The notes beneath the pieces were generated by a model that ran no database searches, had not been told where the DNA came from, and worked only from the letters and a program-made list of their open reading frames with translations. A stretch of DNA of 64,000 nt from Nageia nagi (taxonomy: Eukaryota > Pinophyta), in the NCBI GenBank assembly GCA_050084985.1, contig JBITNC010000002.1, positions 9,796,001 through 9,860,000 of the forward strand, given 5' to 3'. Both the position numbers and the translations under genes were made by a program. This document shows positions 11,930-22,559 of this stretch, one piece after another (the first letter of the stretch is position 1; each line of letters starts with the position of its first letter).

Positions 11930-12955
11930 TTTTTTTAACTATAGAATGATCGAATATGCATGATGTTTATGGGTTCATGCTCTTCATTTGCTTCTATATC
12001 AGCCAAATAATATGCCCTATAACCATATTTTTTCTTGATTATGTAAGGTCCCAACCAATTTGGAGCAAATTTATTATGTAATTGATGTTCCATATGAGAT
12101 GTTTGTTGATTTTCTTTTAAAACTAAATCCCTTATATTAAATTCATGTTTTTTAACTTTCTTATCAAATCCTCATTTGATACGTTCTTGATATACATGCA
12201 TATGTTCTGATGCATGGACTCATTTTTCATCTAAAAGCAATAATTGATCTAATCTTGCTTGTCTTGTTGCTTCATCAATTATATAGTCTTATAAAGCAAT
12301 TCGTAAAGAATGAATTTATATCTCCAATGGCAATACCACTTTTGAACCATAAATAAGTGAAAATAGGGTTGACCTAGTTAGTGTTCTAATGCTTGTATGA
12401 TATGATCACAAAACATGTGGAATTCAAAGATGCCAATCTTTATGAGAATCATTAAGAGTTTTAACCAGAATACTTCAAATGGTTTTATTTGTAGCCTCAT
12501 CTTGACCATTACCTTGAGGATAATAAGGTGTTGAAAACCTAATTCATATGTGATATATTTTACATAATGCCAATACTTTTTTATTTTTAAAATATTTTCC
12601 ATCATCAGTAATGATTTGAGCAAGGATACCAAATCAAAAAATAAGATGATGTAGTATGAATTCAACTATTTTAGGACCTTTTGTTCAAATCATGGGTATA
12701 GCTTTGACCCATTTCATAAAATATTTAGTAGCTTTTATAATAAATTTATGACCTCCTGATGATGTAGAGGATATTTTTCCTATGCGATCTAAAGCCCATC
12801 GTGAAAATGGCCATAAAGATTGCATTGATCGTAGCACTTACGAGGGTTGAATAAAAAGGTGAGCATGCTATTGACACTTAATTCATTTTTTAACATAATT
12901 AATATAATCACATTCCATTATAGACCAATAATATCTCATGTGTATTATACATTTT
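11930..12955 (-). pseudogene. B integrase: catalytic core and C-terminal part
   Basis: Integrase inserts the element's cDNA into the genome. Reading leftwards from the C insertion: the end of the HHCC domain (CIIHMRYYWSIMECDYINY, 12955-12890), the first catalytic region with SSTSSGGHKFI (about 12770), the second with ITDDGKYF (about 12600), then STPYYPQGNGQDEATNKTI containing the Glu (about 12500). A C-terminal segment with APNWLGPYIIKKKYGYRAYY (about 12040) follows. In-frame TAG/TGA codons and shifts disable it. The N-terminal part lies at 21695-22140. Confidence 0.88.
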
Positions 12956-13418
12956 TGTTAGAATTTGTAATGAAATATTGTGAATATCTAAACTCCTTGT
13001 AAATTCAATTAATCACTTAAAGGATATGTAGATACCTTAAGGGATTAATTGAATTCTTTATTATGTAGACTTTGACTTTACCATGTGGTTAGTTGGTAGG
13101 TTAAAATTAGGTGATACATTTATTGTAACCCTAACCTTACCCTTGGGTTAAAGGGAGGTTAGGGAGGTGCTCTCAAGCTATAAATAGAGGGCCTCTCCTC
13201 TTGTAACATAACTAAGTTTTTAGAGTAAGATTACTCTACTAGTTGTGTAGGAGATGAAGAGAATTGTTGTAAGAGGTGCATAGATTGAGAATTGAGAACT
13301 AGTTGTGGATGTACTCCCAAGGAGGGAGGAACCACATTATATTTGTGTTATCTTGTGAATGAATGATTGAGTTTCCTAGTCTTGGACCTTGAGGATTAGA
13401 GTAGGCCTAAATCCTTCA
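12956..13418 (+). repeat. 5' LTR of element C
   Basis: The LTR is 463 bp, beginning TGTTAGAATTTG and ending AAATCCTTCA. It contains CTATAAATAGAGGG at about 13177-13190, a good TATA box for the element's promoter. A 5-base duplication, ATTTT, lies just before it. Confidence 0.95.
13174..13190 (+). promoter_or_regulatory. TATA box in the LTR of C
   Basis: The sequence AGCTATAAATAGAGGGCC occurs in the 5' LTR and is unchanged in the 3' LTR at about 21452-21466. It is the likely core promoter. Transcription would start some 25-35 bases downstream. Confidence 0.7.
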
Positions 13419-13420
13419 AT

Positions 13421-13432
13421 TGGTATCAGAGC
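13421..13432 (+). other. primer-binding site of C (initiator Met tRNA)
   Basis: TGGTATCAGAGC lies two bases after the 5' LTR. It is the standard complement of the 3' end of plant initiator Met tRNA, which primes first-strand synthesis. Confidence 0.95.
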
Positions 13433-14290
13433 TTGGTGTGGAAGCTCTTCTTGTTGGTGTGGAAGCTCTTCTTTTTGGTGTTGAAGCTCTTATTCCTTCA
13501 ATTTTAAGGTCTTGGTGAGGTAAATTCCAAGAGAAGGTATAAATTTCCTCCTCCTTTGGTTATCTTATGGATTATTTCATTTTGATACTAACATTCTTTT
13601 ATGATTATGTTAGTTCAACTCCTAGCAAACATTGCCTCAATAACATAATATATTATTGCTCATTTTGTTTGTTTTACTAACAATCTTTTATGTTAAGTGA
13701 TTGGGCAATAATACATTATGCAAAATTTGCAATTTATATACTAACATTTTTTTTTGATTAGTTGCAATATTGCTATTATTTTTTCTTTTACATACCTTTT
13801 ATTCCTTTGGTATTAAAACATCTTTATATGATCAAAATGGCAATAATATGTTATAGTTAAACTTGATTTGTTCTTATGACACTAACCCATTTTGAACTAT
13901 GTGTTAACTTTTTGTTATTTGCAAAATATGGGTCATTTTTTTTCTACTATCCTCTAGTAAACATGTTGATAATTTAAGAGGTTAGTATATAGAAATAACA
14001 TATTGTAAGCCATTTATTCAAAAGGGTGTATTTTCTTTAATATCTATATGATGAGAGCCATACAAAATGATTTTACAATTATTTTTCTTAATTACATCTC
14101 TCATCCTAGCTATTTCATAGCTTAAAAATAAGGGAAAGGTATTTAAAAATCAAATAAGGATTTTTTTTTCAATTATCAATTTATCCATAAAAAACACCAT
14201 CTAGTTATCCTAAATTTTTATATATATAAAAACAATTATTATTATTATATATCAAAATTTAGGAGGGGGTCAAATAAGTGGGTCTATGAA
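13433..14290 (+). other. leader of element C, first part, no gene
   Basis: The region is AT-rich with no long frame. It opens with three imperfect copies of a unit like GGTGTGGAAGCTCTTCTT (13434-13495). Confidence 0.6.
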
Positions 14291-14770
14291 CTGTTTGACA
14301 AAATTTCTCAAGCATTACAGACCATGTAATGGCGAACGTTGAATGGAAGGCATGCGAATTATTTGAATGCCTCATCGAAATGCAATCTTATTCACCTGCA
14401 ATAGAGTCGTAGCCTCCTCCTGTGGACTACCATGATCGTAGGATATGCACAAAATGAAGGTGCACGAAGGCTCCATGAATTGTTTCACATGATGCATGAT
14501 GCAAACAAGAGTTTCATGGCCTACAATGATTGTAGGATATGCACCAAACGGATACGATGGAAGGCTCTGCAAATTGTTTCACACGATGCATGATGCAGAT
14601 AAGAGTTTCATGGCCTGCAATGATCGCAGGATATGCACCAAATAGATACGATGAAAGGGTTCATAAATTGTTTAACACCATGCATGCTAAAGCCAAAGTT
14701 TCATGGACTGCAATGATCATAGGATACGTAACAAAATGAATACATTAAAAGGGTCTAAAAATTGCTTGTT
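14291..14770 (+). pseudogene. tandem PPR-like repeat fragment captured in C
   Basis: Four head-to-tail units of 93-94 bases have matching landmarks at about 14417, 14511, 14605 and 14698. In the right frame each encodes about 31 residues of the type VSW-x-AMIAGYAPN-(about 8)-KLF-x-MH, the signature of S-type pentatricopeptide repeats of the PLS class. Upstream, LFDKIS (about 14292) resembles the preceding PPR linker. One-base spacing changes and TGA/TAG codons break the frame. Such proteins bind organellar RNA, but this piece is a fragment between the primer site and gag and cannot be a full PPR protein. Confidence 0.7.
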
Positions 14771-14832
14771 ATGAACACCTCCACCTGCTCTCCTCCCTTC
14801 CAGCTAATAGGGTGAGGTAACTGGTTCAATTT

Positions 14833-15141
14833 GTGCCATCGATGGATGAGCCAGGCTCTACCTTAGCTTCCTCTTCTACCACTCACCTCACAGCCCCCTC
14901 ACCAGCTCGCACTCTGAGTGCAAAACTCTGCAGCAGATGCTTCCCTCCCACTCATTCCCAATTCATGAAGGTCTTCTATAGGGGTGAAGGAAAAATTAAG
15001 AGTTTTGCAGACTTGGATCAATATGCCAATCTCACCTGTAATAAAATAAAAGAACATAAGGTGAACAAAATGCATCGATTGATCATGTCAAACACCAACA
15101 CAACACATTTTATTTTTCCTTCTCCCTCCTCACCGACTTAG
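14833..15141 (+). CDS. unknown 102-aa open frame in C leader
   Basis: The open frame begins MPSMDEPGSTLASSSTTHLT. It is rich in Ser/Thr/Pro at the start, with FMKVFYRGEGKIKSFADLDQ in the middle and a Pro/Ser end. The base composition is clearly richer in C than the surroundings (14770-15200). I recognise no domain. It lies right after the PPR-like units, so it may be part of the same captured host segment. It may also be non-coding. Confidence 0.3.
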   Translation: MPSMDEPGSTLASSSTTHLTAPSPARTLSAKLCSRCFPPTHSQFMKVFYRGEGKIKSFADLDQYANLTCNKIKEHKVNKMHRLIMSNTNTTHFIFPSPSSPT

Positions 15142-16487
15142 GACTCCCTCTGCCGCCTAGCCTCTCCCCCTCCATGCGACTTACCTTGGACACCTTTCAT
15201 TTTTTTTCAACAATAGTTGTTGAGCCTTAATTGTTTTTACCAACTATGCAGGGATTTGATTTTTTTTCTGTCTAGGTCTAAATTAACCATTTAAGGGATT
15301 TTACCTGTCTTTTTTAAGTATTTCATATTTCCTACAAACTTATGCTATTTTTAAGTAACCAAAAGACATTTTTACTTAACATGCCTACTTCAAAGCCCAA
15401 TTTTAGCATACAAGTTTTTTAGGGATAACACATTACTTGAAAAGAAAGGAGGAACCATACTTAAAAGACATTTTAGCATCCAATTTTTAGAACTTTAAGT
15501 AAAAAAGGGGGGAATTTGTATAATTTTTTACTTAAATCTTTTTCTAGATCTTGCATGGATCTTGCATGCTAAATTCATAATGCATGCCTCTTAACCTTGT
15601 TAGGAATAAAGCATTCTTAGTACTTAAAATTTTAAGTTAAATAATGCATGATGCATGTTTATTACTTAATTTTAAGTCATTGAATAATACATGTTTAAAG
15701 TTATGAATTAATGCTAAGTAGGACTTAGCCTTTTTTTTTAAAATTCATTAAAGTGTTTTAATGAATTTTTGAACTTGAGCAAAAGTATGCAAAATGTAAA
15801 AAGTCCTTTAGGGGTTAGTACAAAACCCATTGGACTCTTAAGGTTTCAAGTTCGTGTGGATGATGTATTATTACTTTATATTTTTGCACAATTGCTTTAT
15901 ACTTGCAAAATGCAAAATATTGAAAGTAACCCCTAAAATGAACACATCCACATGTATTCTTCCATAACATGACTTGTTTGGGGAGCCATGAGGTGAGGAC
16001 AGGGCAGACTGGAGCCTTTTTAGTCCAAAGACCCAAGTGGTGGTAAGTCTATCTTAATTGCCCCTAAGACCTCTGTTGGATTGGATATAACTCTATTAGG
16101 TGGATAGGCATGTGTGTAGTGATACCACATGTCCGCACGTCCATTCAGGGATTATCTTGATAACCTAGGAGAAAAACTAAAAACTTTAATCAAGATAATT
16201 AAAATGGCCTATCCATGATACATCAGATCCTTGGAAAATAGTTAGTACTTCTCCTTGTGAGAGTATATTATTGACCAAGGTGAACTAGTTGAGGACTGGT
16301 AGTACCTAGGCTCCACCTTGCGGGCATCCAGGTGAAGGCCTAATTCTATACAAGAAAACAACCTCAAATTTATCCTTCTATGGATCATGGTTTATAAGTT
16401 TGCACATGTGGGACATGTTTACTTATGTTTTATTTGTATAGATGGTAAAATTTGCATTCTTATTGCATATTTACTTTTTTTGTAGCA
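15142..16487 (+). other. leader of element C, second part, no gene
   Basis: The long untranslated leader leads up to gag. Short frames on the minus strand (15815-16036) show no domain. The segment at 16060-16360 is less AT-rich than its surroundings. Confidence 0.5.
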
Positions 16488-17492
16488 ATGGTTGAAACCT
16501 TCATACCCAAGCATATACTCGACAGTTCCAACTTTGGAATATGGGAACCTCGTATGAAAGTTGAGTTACAAGCAAGGAAGCTATGGTAGACAGTTAATGA
16601 AGACTTGGTTGCTCCTATCGATGATAAGGCTCTTGAAATATATAACTCAAAGAATGAGTTAGCAACTTCAATGATTTATCATGCAGTTTCAGATGACGTC
16701 CTTCTCATGATCTCTTCTTCAACATCAGCAAAGGAAGCTTGGGATAGGCTAAAGAAAATTTACCTTGGGTCAAAATTTTCAAAGAGGTTCACCATTTTAC
16801 AAAAGTTGTTGCAATATTGTCAAGGTGAAGATGAAAGTGCCTCTATCTACTTGAACAAAATCATTGACCTCAGGACACAACTGGTTAGCTGTGGGTGCAA
16901 CTGGATCAATGATGAGTTCATGGTCTTCATCATTCTTCAAAGCCTTTCTACAAAGTTCAGTAACTTTGTCACAGTTATGGAAACAAGGCTTGATGATGAA
17001 GAAGATGTCATCTCTCTTGATAACCTTTCTAGACTCCTTCTAAAGCATGAGGAAACTTTGAATAAGAAAATGTTGAACCTTTCTCCAAAGGACAATAGCA
17101 TTGCTTTAGGAGCAACCAAAACTCCTTTCAAGAAAAAGTTCAAACATTATAAATTCAAAGATAACAAGTCCTCATCTACCTTCATGAAGTATGAGAAAAA
17201 GGGCAACAATAATGGCAACTTCAGGAAAAAGAATGACAAAGCTGGATCAAGCAATCCAACACCTCAGGAAAAGTTTGATGGAAATTGTAACTTTTGTGGC
17301 ATCTTTGGGCACAAAGAGTATGATTGTCGTAAAAATAAATTTGCTCAAAAAGGTAAGGGAAATGCAAATGTGAGAAATTTTAATAATAAAAAGAAGAACA
17401 AGCATACTGCTACTGTTGCCTACTACTCAATGACTCAAACTATTTCAAATAATTGGATTGTTGATTCAAAGTGCACTAATCACATGTTATGA
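16488..17492 (+). pseudogene. copia gag of element C running into protease start
   Basis: Gag starts at ATG 16488, in the family form MVETFIPKHILDSSNFGIWE. A TAG at 16587-16589, where Trp is expected, interrupts residue 34; the rest is open to 17490. It contains the UBN2-type gag core (about residues 60-190). A CCHC knuckle, CNFCGIFGHKEYDC, lies at about 17288-17330, followed by Lys-rich sequence. The frame enters protease as WIVDSKCTNHM (17454-17486), where the catalytic D-S-G is now D-S-K, and then meets TGA at 17490. Confidence 0.92.
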
Positions 17493-18810
17493 AAAGGATA
17501 AGTTTGAAAACTTTCATAAGTACAAGAAGGATACAGTTGTGATAGGTGATAATAAAGTCCTTGATGTTCAAGGAATAGGGACTGTGAAGATTCATGGAAA
17601 GACTCTTGATAATGTCTTTTATGTGCCTAAACTAAGGATGAATCTCATCTCCGTAATTCAGATTACAAGGAAAGGATACTCATTTGAGTTTACCTCACAC
17701 TCTTGGTGTGTTAAGAAAGGACTTGCCACCTAGATGAAAGGATCAGTAAAGGATGACCTTTATATTGTGGATCAAGTTCCTTCAAAGATTTGTCTTGCTG
17801 CAAATGTTTGTTCAAAGGGTAATCTTTGGCATCAATGATTAGGGCACCTTAACCACAAGAGTATTCAAGATATGAAAACTCAAGAACTTGTGGAAGGTTT
17901 ACCTAATATTTCACCCACAATTGGTCTCTATGAAAGGTGCATTCTAGGAAAGATGAATAGGCAAAAGTTTGAAAAAGATAAGGCAACTCGGGCTACTCAT
18001 CCTCTTCAGCTTGTGCATTTAGATTTGATGGGTCCATTTTAGACTAAGTCTCTAGGGGGAGCTTCTTATGTTCTGACCTTCATTGATGACTTCAGTAGGA
18101 TGACATTTGGTTATCTACTTGAGCACAAGGATCAAACTTTTGACAGGTTTAAAGACTTCAAGGCTCTTGTTGAAAATCAAACTGATTTTAAGATCAAGAT
18201 GCTAAGATCTGATAATGGAGGTGAGTATAATAGCAATGAGTTTAATGAATATTGTGTTAAACATGGGATCAAGTGGCAATTCACAATCCCTTACACCTCT
18301 TAGTAAAATGGAGTTGCTAAAAGGAAGAATCAAACCATTATGGAAATGGCAAGGTGCATGTTGGGTAACCTTCCTAGTTTCTTATGGGGAGAAGCTATTC
18401 ACACTGCTATTCACACCCTAAATAGGTGTCCTACTAAAGCAGTTGAAGGTAAAACTCCATATGAAGCATGGATAGGAAAGAAACCTAACCTCTCACACTT
18501 TAGGGTCTTTGGTTGTGATGCATTTGCCTTCATTACCTCAGAGAAAAGAAAGAAGTTAGATAAATGATTAGAAAAATGCATCTTTGTGGGGTATGATAAT
18601 TAGCATAGAGGTTACAGGCTCTACTCCTCATCCCATAAAATAGTTTTTGTTTCTAGGGATGTCAAGTTCAATGAACTTCTTAAGGATATGACTTCTGATG
18701 TTGAGGTGTCTGATACAGATGATTCTTCACCTACACCTAACTGGTTGGATGATCATGTAGGGAAGTCACCACAAGAGCAAAATTCTCCAGCTTAGAGAAT
18801 TACAAGAAGT
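17493..18810 (+). pseudogene. copia protease remainder and integrase of element C
   Basis: After the TGA the reading resumes in another frame at about 17500 with the protease C-terminus (VPKLRMNLISV, 17620-17655). Next comes the GAG-pre-integrase segment with LGHLNHKS (about 17839) and the first core region QLVHLDLMGPF (about 18010-18041). The block FIDDFSRMTFGYLLEH follows (18080-18125), then the second core region MLRSDNGGEY (18199-18228). A block at about 18283-18330 has TAG in place of a Gln codon, and GEAIHTAIHTLNRCPTKAV (about 18390-18450) comes after it. Stops sit at Gln (TAG) and Arg (TGA) positions. Confidence 0.9.
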
Positions 18811-20342
18811 ATGACCTTGAATAACTCTTTATTTGCCAAAATTGATAATATGAATGAGCCATCAACCTTAAAAGAAGCTTCCAAGCATGAGTGTTGGATG
18901 GAAGCTATGAAAGTTGAGTATGAGGTGCTCATGAAAAATGAAACTTGGGATTTGGTTCCTTATCCCAATGAGAAAAATGTGATTGGAAATAAATGGATAT
19001 ACAAGGTCAAGTACAATTCTGATGGAAAAATTGAAAAATACAAAGCAAGGTTAGTGGCCAAAGGATTCACTCAGAAATATGGTATTGATTATGAGGAAAC
19101 CTTTGCTCCTGTGGCCAAGATGCCTACTGTCAGGATAATCCTTGCTCTTTCTGTAGCTCAAGGATGGAAAGCTTTTCAACTTGATGTCAAGAGTGCATTT
19201 CTTAATGGTGACTTGGATGTAGAAATCTACATGAATCAACCAGAAGGATTTATTCCAGAAGGTAAAGAGTCTTTAGTGTGCAAGCTTAAGAAGTCTTTGT
19301 ATGGACTTAAGCAAGCACCTAGAGCATGGTATAAAAAAATTTCAGGATTCTTTACAGATATTGGTTTTTCCAAATGCTTCTCTGACTCAGATCTCTATGT
19401 GCTCAATCAAGGAAAAGACATGGTATTAATTCTCCTTTATGTGGATGATCTTCTCATAACTGGCAATAATATTGAAATCATCCAAGAGTGCATATCCAAA
19501 TTGAAGGCAACATTTGAAATATGACTGATCTAGGTCTATTGCATTACTATCTTGGGATGCAAGTATACCAACATAAAGATTGTACTTATCTTAGTCAATC
19601 TAAGTATATATCAGATGTCTTGCAAAAGTTTGGAATGGAGGAGTGTAAATATGCTGCAATACCTATTTCTCCTAGAATCGTTGTATCTCTGAGCTTAGAT
19701 TCTTAGTTGGTTGATGCTACAACTTATAGGTAATTGATCGGTAGTCTTCTGTATCTGACTATCTCTTGACCTAATATTGCCTTTGCAGTGAATCTGATGG
19801 CACGATTCATGCAAACACCATATGTTGAACACCTCAAAGCTATTAAGCAAATCTTGAGGTATGTGGTAGGGACAAAGGATCTTGCTCTTAAGTATTCCAA
19901 AGTGCCCTTGATTGTTCTCTTCGAGTTCTCAGATTCCGATTATGGGGGAGATAGAGATGAAAAAAAGTCAACCTCTGCATATGTGTTCAGCATTGGTTCA
20001 GGTGCTATCTCTTGGGCTTCCAAGAAGCAACCTACTGTGACTCTTTCTACCACCAAAGCTGAATATCGAGCCATGTCTGTTGCCACCCAAGATGCTATTT
20101 GGCTAAGGCATCTTCTGAATGAAATTGGGTATGACCAAAATGGCCCATCTCTTATCTCTTCAGACAATCAATCAGCTATCTCTTTGGCTAAGAATCATGT
20201 ATTCCATCAGAGAACCAAACATGTGGAAATCCAAGCACATTTTTTTAGGGAGAAGGTTCAATATGACATCATACACTTGAAGTATTGTCCATCTACTGAC
20301 AACTACATTGATTTATTCACCAAGCCCCTTCCTAAAGCTTAG
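18811..20342 (+). pseudogene. copia reverse transcriptase-RNase H of element C
   Basis: The frame is open from 18811 to 19524 and contains KEASKHECWMEAMKVEYEVL, the RT core with KARLVAKGFTQ, DVKSAFLNGDLDVEIYM and SLYGLKQAPRAWY, and the catalytic YVDDLLITG at about 19438-19464. A frameshift near 19520 is followed by MTDLGLLHYYLGMQVYQHKD and stops at 19704, 19732 and 19769. RNase H is open at 19788-20342, with DSDYGGD, TLSTTKAEYRAM, SDNQSAISLAKN and LFTKPLPKA. The frameshift and three stops disable the enzyme, but domain order and motifs are otherwise complete. It is the best preserved polymerase in the window. Confidence 0.95.
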
Positions 20343-20460
20343 TTCAGCAAGCTTAGGGATTCTCTTGGGTTGGTGAAGTTGCCCTCAAGGGGGAGTGAAG
20401 TTTGAACTTTTGGTAGTGATGACAACTTCACCTCTAAGAGGCCTTTTTTGATTGTACATT

Positions 20461-20760
20461 CTATACCTTCGTGGTAAGTTTGCTTTGCATGACAAACTTG
20501 TTGTATAATTATTGTTATAGAGTGTTGATTATTTTAAACCTTCATGGTAAGTTTGCTCTACGTGAGAAACTTTTTGTACATTTTATACCTCTGTGGTAAG
20601 TTTGCTCTGTGTGAAAAACTTGTTGTACAATTTTTTGAGCATATAATTGATATACCTCCGTGGTAAGTTCACTCTACGTGAGGAACTTCTTGTACATTCT
20701 ATACCTCCGTGGTAAGTTTGCTCTACATGAGAAACTTGTTGTATAATTTTTTATGCTCTA
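20461..20760 (+). repeat. five tandem hairpin repeats in the 3' region of C
   Basis: Five units read like ATACCTCCGTGGTAAGTTTGC, with the next bases ending in AAACTTGTTGTA. Each contains a 24-base inverted repeat with AAGTTT and AAACTT arms at 20476-20499, 20549-20572, 20598-20621, 20665-20688 and 20714-20737. Spacing alternates long and short (73, 49, 67, 49), so a two-unit block seems to have been duplicated. The fourth unit has AAGTTC with GAACTT, a paired change. The array follows the pol stop and the purine-rich AAGGGGGAG at about 20387. Confidence 0.8.
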
Positions 20761-21231
20761 TTAAAAATCAACACATGACTATATACAACAGGTGACTATG
20801 AGTGATGGCTTGGCATCTCCATGATGACTTATAGTGCACCATTGATCAGTTATTTATAAGATGGCATTATTTGATTCTCTTATTTGAATATATGATGCAT
20901 CTAACTAATTTTGTTCATGAGTTACTTGTAGCATGCAGGATCTTCTTCAGAAATGCAGGTTACTCACCTTGTGTAAGCAAGCTCATGGAGACTCACATGT
21001 CAGCTTAAAGTTGATTGACTACTATGTACAGTGAAACCAGTTGTGGTTAATGATTGTATTGTAAACCATTTTTGTCAAATGGTAATGTAGTGAGTCTCAA
21101 ACTAGTTCTCAAAAAGATTCTCAAATATGTAAATGTTCTCATCTCCACTTGTATCTCTATGGAGGAGAACTCTCTCTTACTCTCTCTCTTCTCTCTTCTA
21201 CGCTCTATCCCAATAGTGCATTAATGGGGAG
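20761..21231 (+). other. 3' untranslated part of C with purine tract
   Basis: No gene is seen. A CT-rich stretch (TCTCTCTTACTCTCTCTCTTC) lies at about 21167-21200. ATGGGGAG at 21224-21231 abuts the 3' LTR and is the likely polypurine tract. Confidence 0.6.
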
Positions 21232-21694
21232 TGTTAGAATTTGTAATAAAATATTGTGAATATCTAAACTCCTTGTAAATTCAATTAATCACTTAAAAGA
21301 TATGTAGATACCTTAAGGGATTAATTGAATTATTTATTATGTAGACTTTGACTTTACCATGTGGTTAGTTGGTAGGTTAAATTTAGGTGATACATTTATT
21401 GTAACCCTAACCTTACCCTTGGGTTAAAGGGAGGTTAGGGAGGTGCTCTCAAGCTATAAATAGAGGGCCTCTCCTCTTGTAACATAACTAAATTTTGGGA
21501 GTAAGATTACTCTAATAGTTGTGTAGGAGAGGAAGAGAATTGTTGTAAGAGGTGCATAGATTGAGAATTGAGAACTAGTTGTGGATGTACTCCCAAGGAG
21601 GGAGGAACCATATTATATTTGTGTTATCTTGTGAATGAATGATTGAGTTTCCTAGTCTTGGACCTTGAGGATTAGAGTAGGTCTAAATCCTTCA
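21232..21694 (+). repeat. 3' LTR of element C
   Basis: The LTR is 463 bp and differs from 12956-13418 at 11 positions by eye. It ends TCCTTCA and is followed by the ATTTT duplication (21695-21699). Confidence 0.95.
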
Positions 21695-22140
21695 ATTTTA
21701 TGATATCAAGTCCACTAAAATGTCCTTTGCATATTCCATCATGTGCAAATGAAATTACAATTTGTGAATCAGCCAATTCTAAACAACACAATAATATACC
21801 ATCAAATCCTCTTTGTATAGTATATCACCTAACATGTAGTAATGAGATGCTCATAATTTAAAAGCTTTCATAGTTGATTTTCTAAAATCTTTAGGTAAAA
21901 CTCCATCTCTTAAAAATTTAACTAATTGATCATACCATAGATTTTTTTCTTCTATTGTGATGTCCAAAACATCATATGTTTTATCATCTATTTCTAGAGC
22001 AGAATCTATTATTTGTACTATTTCAATGTGAATGTTTTGATGATAAGGATTTTAAGTATTAATGATCCAATTGATGCCATAGCATTAGCAAATCTATTAT
22101 TTGATTTGAGAGTTGCTTTAATTTCATATTTTGTTAATGA
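21695..22140 (-). pseudogene. B integrase: N-terminal part with HHCC zinc domain start
   Basis: The minus-strand reading shows a pre-integrase segment (ASHYYMLGDILYKEDL, about 21850-21810), then HMMEYAKDILVD in place of the usual HDG...GHF segment (about 21745-21710). It runs into the ATTTT duplicated by C. The other half of the zinc-binding domain, with the cysteines, is at 12955-12890. This fixes the insertion point of C inside a single protein domain. Confidence 0.85.
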
Positions 22141-22149
22141 AGATAATAA

Positions 22150-22520
22150 ATTTTTAACTATTTATTTATATTTCTGAAGTAAAGGTTATTTAAATTGAAA
22201 TATTCCTTTAATTTGATTTACAATTAACAATGAATCTTTGATGAATTTTACTTTTTGTAATTTTGATTTTAAAGTGATCTTAATAGCTAATATTAAGGCT
22301 TCCTTTTCAGTATTATTTTCTATACAAGGAAAGTCTAATTTGAATGAGTATGGAATTGGTTCTCCTTGAGGAGTAATAAATATTAACACCTACTCCACCT
22401 CCTTTTTCACACTTAGATCCATCAAAATGTATTGTCATATCCCATTCTTCTTCCAATTCTATTGGTAAGTCAACATTGTCTAATTGAAATATGTGTTCAT
22501 CAGGCAATTTTATGATAAGA
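22150..22520 (-). pseudogene. second (archaeal-type) RNase H domain of B
   Basis: The minus-strand frames 22313-22507 and 22186-22389 overlap with a shift near 22385. They read EWDMTIHFDGSKCEKGGGVG, then TPQGEPIPYSFKLDFP, with a KEALILAIKI segment, and then KDSLLIVNQIKG. The DGS motif with the Gly run, the EALILAI stretch and the KDS segment match the extra RNase H found between RT-RNase H and integrase in Tat-lineage gypsy elements. The frameshift disables it. Confidence 0.8.
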
Positions 22521-22559
22521 GGATTATCATTTTGTAAAGGTACTTCTACTAAATAATTA

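Larger units (their letters stand above)
12956..21694 (+). mobile_element. Ty1/copia element C, youngest in the nest
   Basis: The element is complete in outline and 8739 bp long. It has two 463-bp LTRs with TG...CA ends, flanked by a perfect ATTTT duplication (12951-12955 and 21695-21699). A perfect initiator-Met primer site follows at 13421. Gag, protease, integrase, RT and RNase H follow in copia order. The LTRs differ at 11 positions by eye (2.4 per cent). It sits inside B's integrase: the minus-strand integrase reading continues in frame from one flank to the other. It carries extra material in the leader and a hairpin array in the 3' untranslated part. Confidence 0.95.

Noticed and set aside
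13433-16487. Separate nested element in the leader of C
   Set aside because: No terminal repeats or target duplication could be found around the PPR-like part; a captured segment fits better.
16937-17143. 68-aa minus-strand frame within gag of C
   Set aside because: It is a shadow of the real plus-strand gag frame.
20461-20760. CRISPR-like array
   Set aside because: The repeats are imperfect, spacers are not unique but similar, and the context is the 3' region of a plant retrotransposon.
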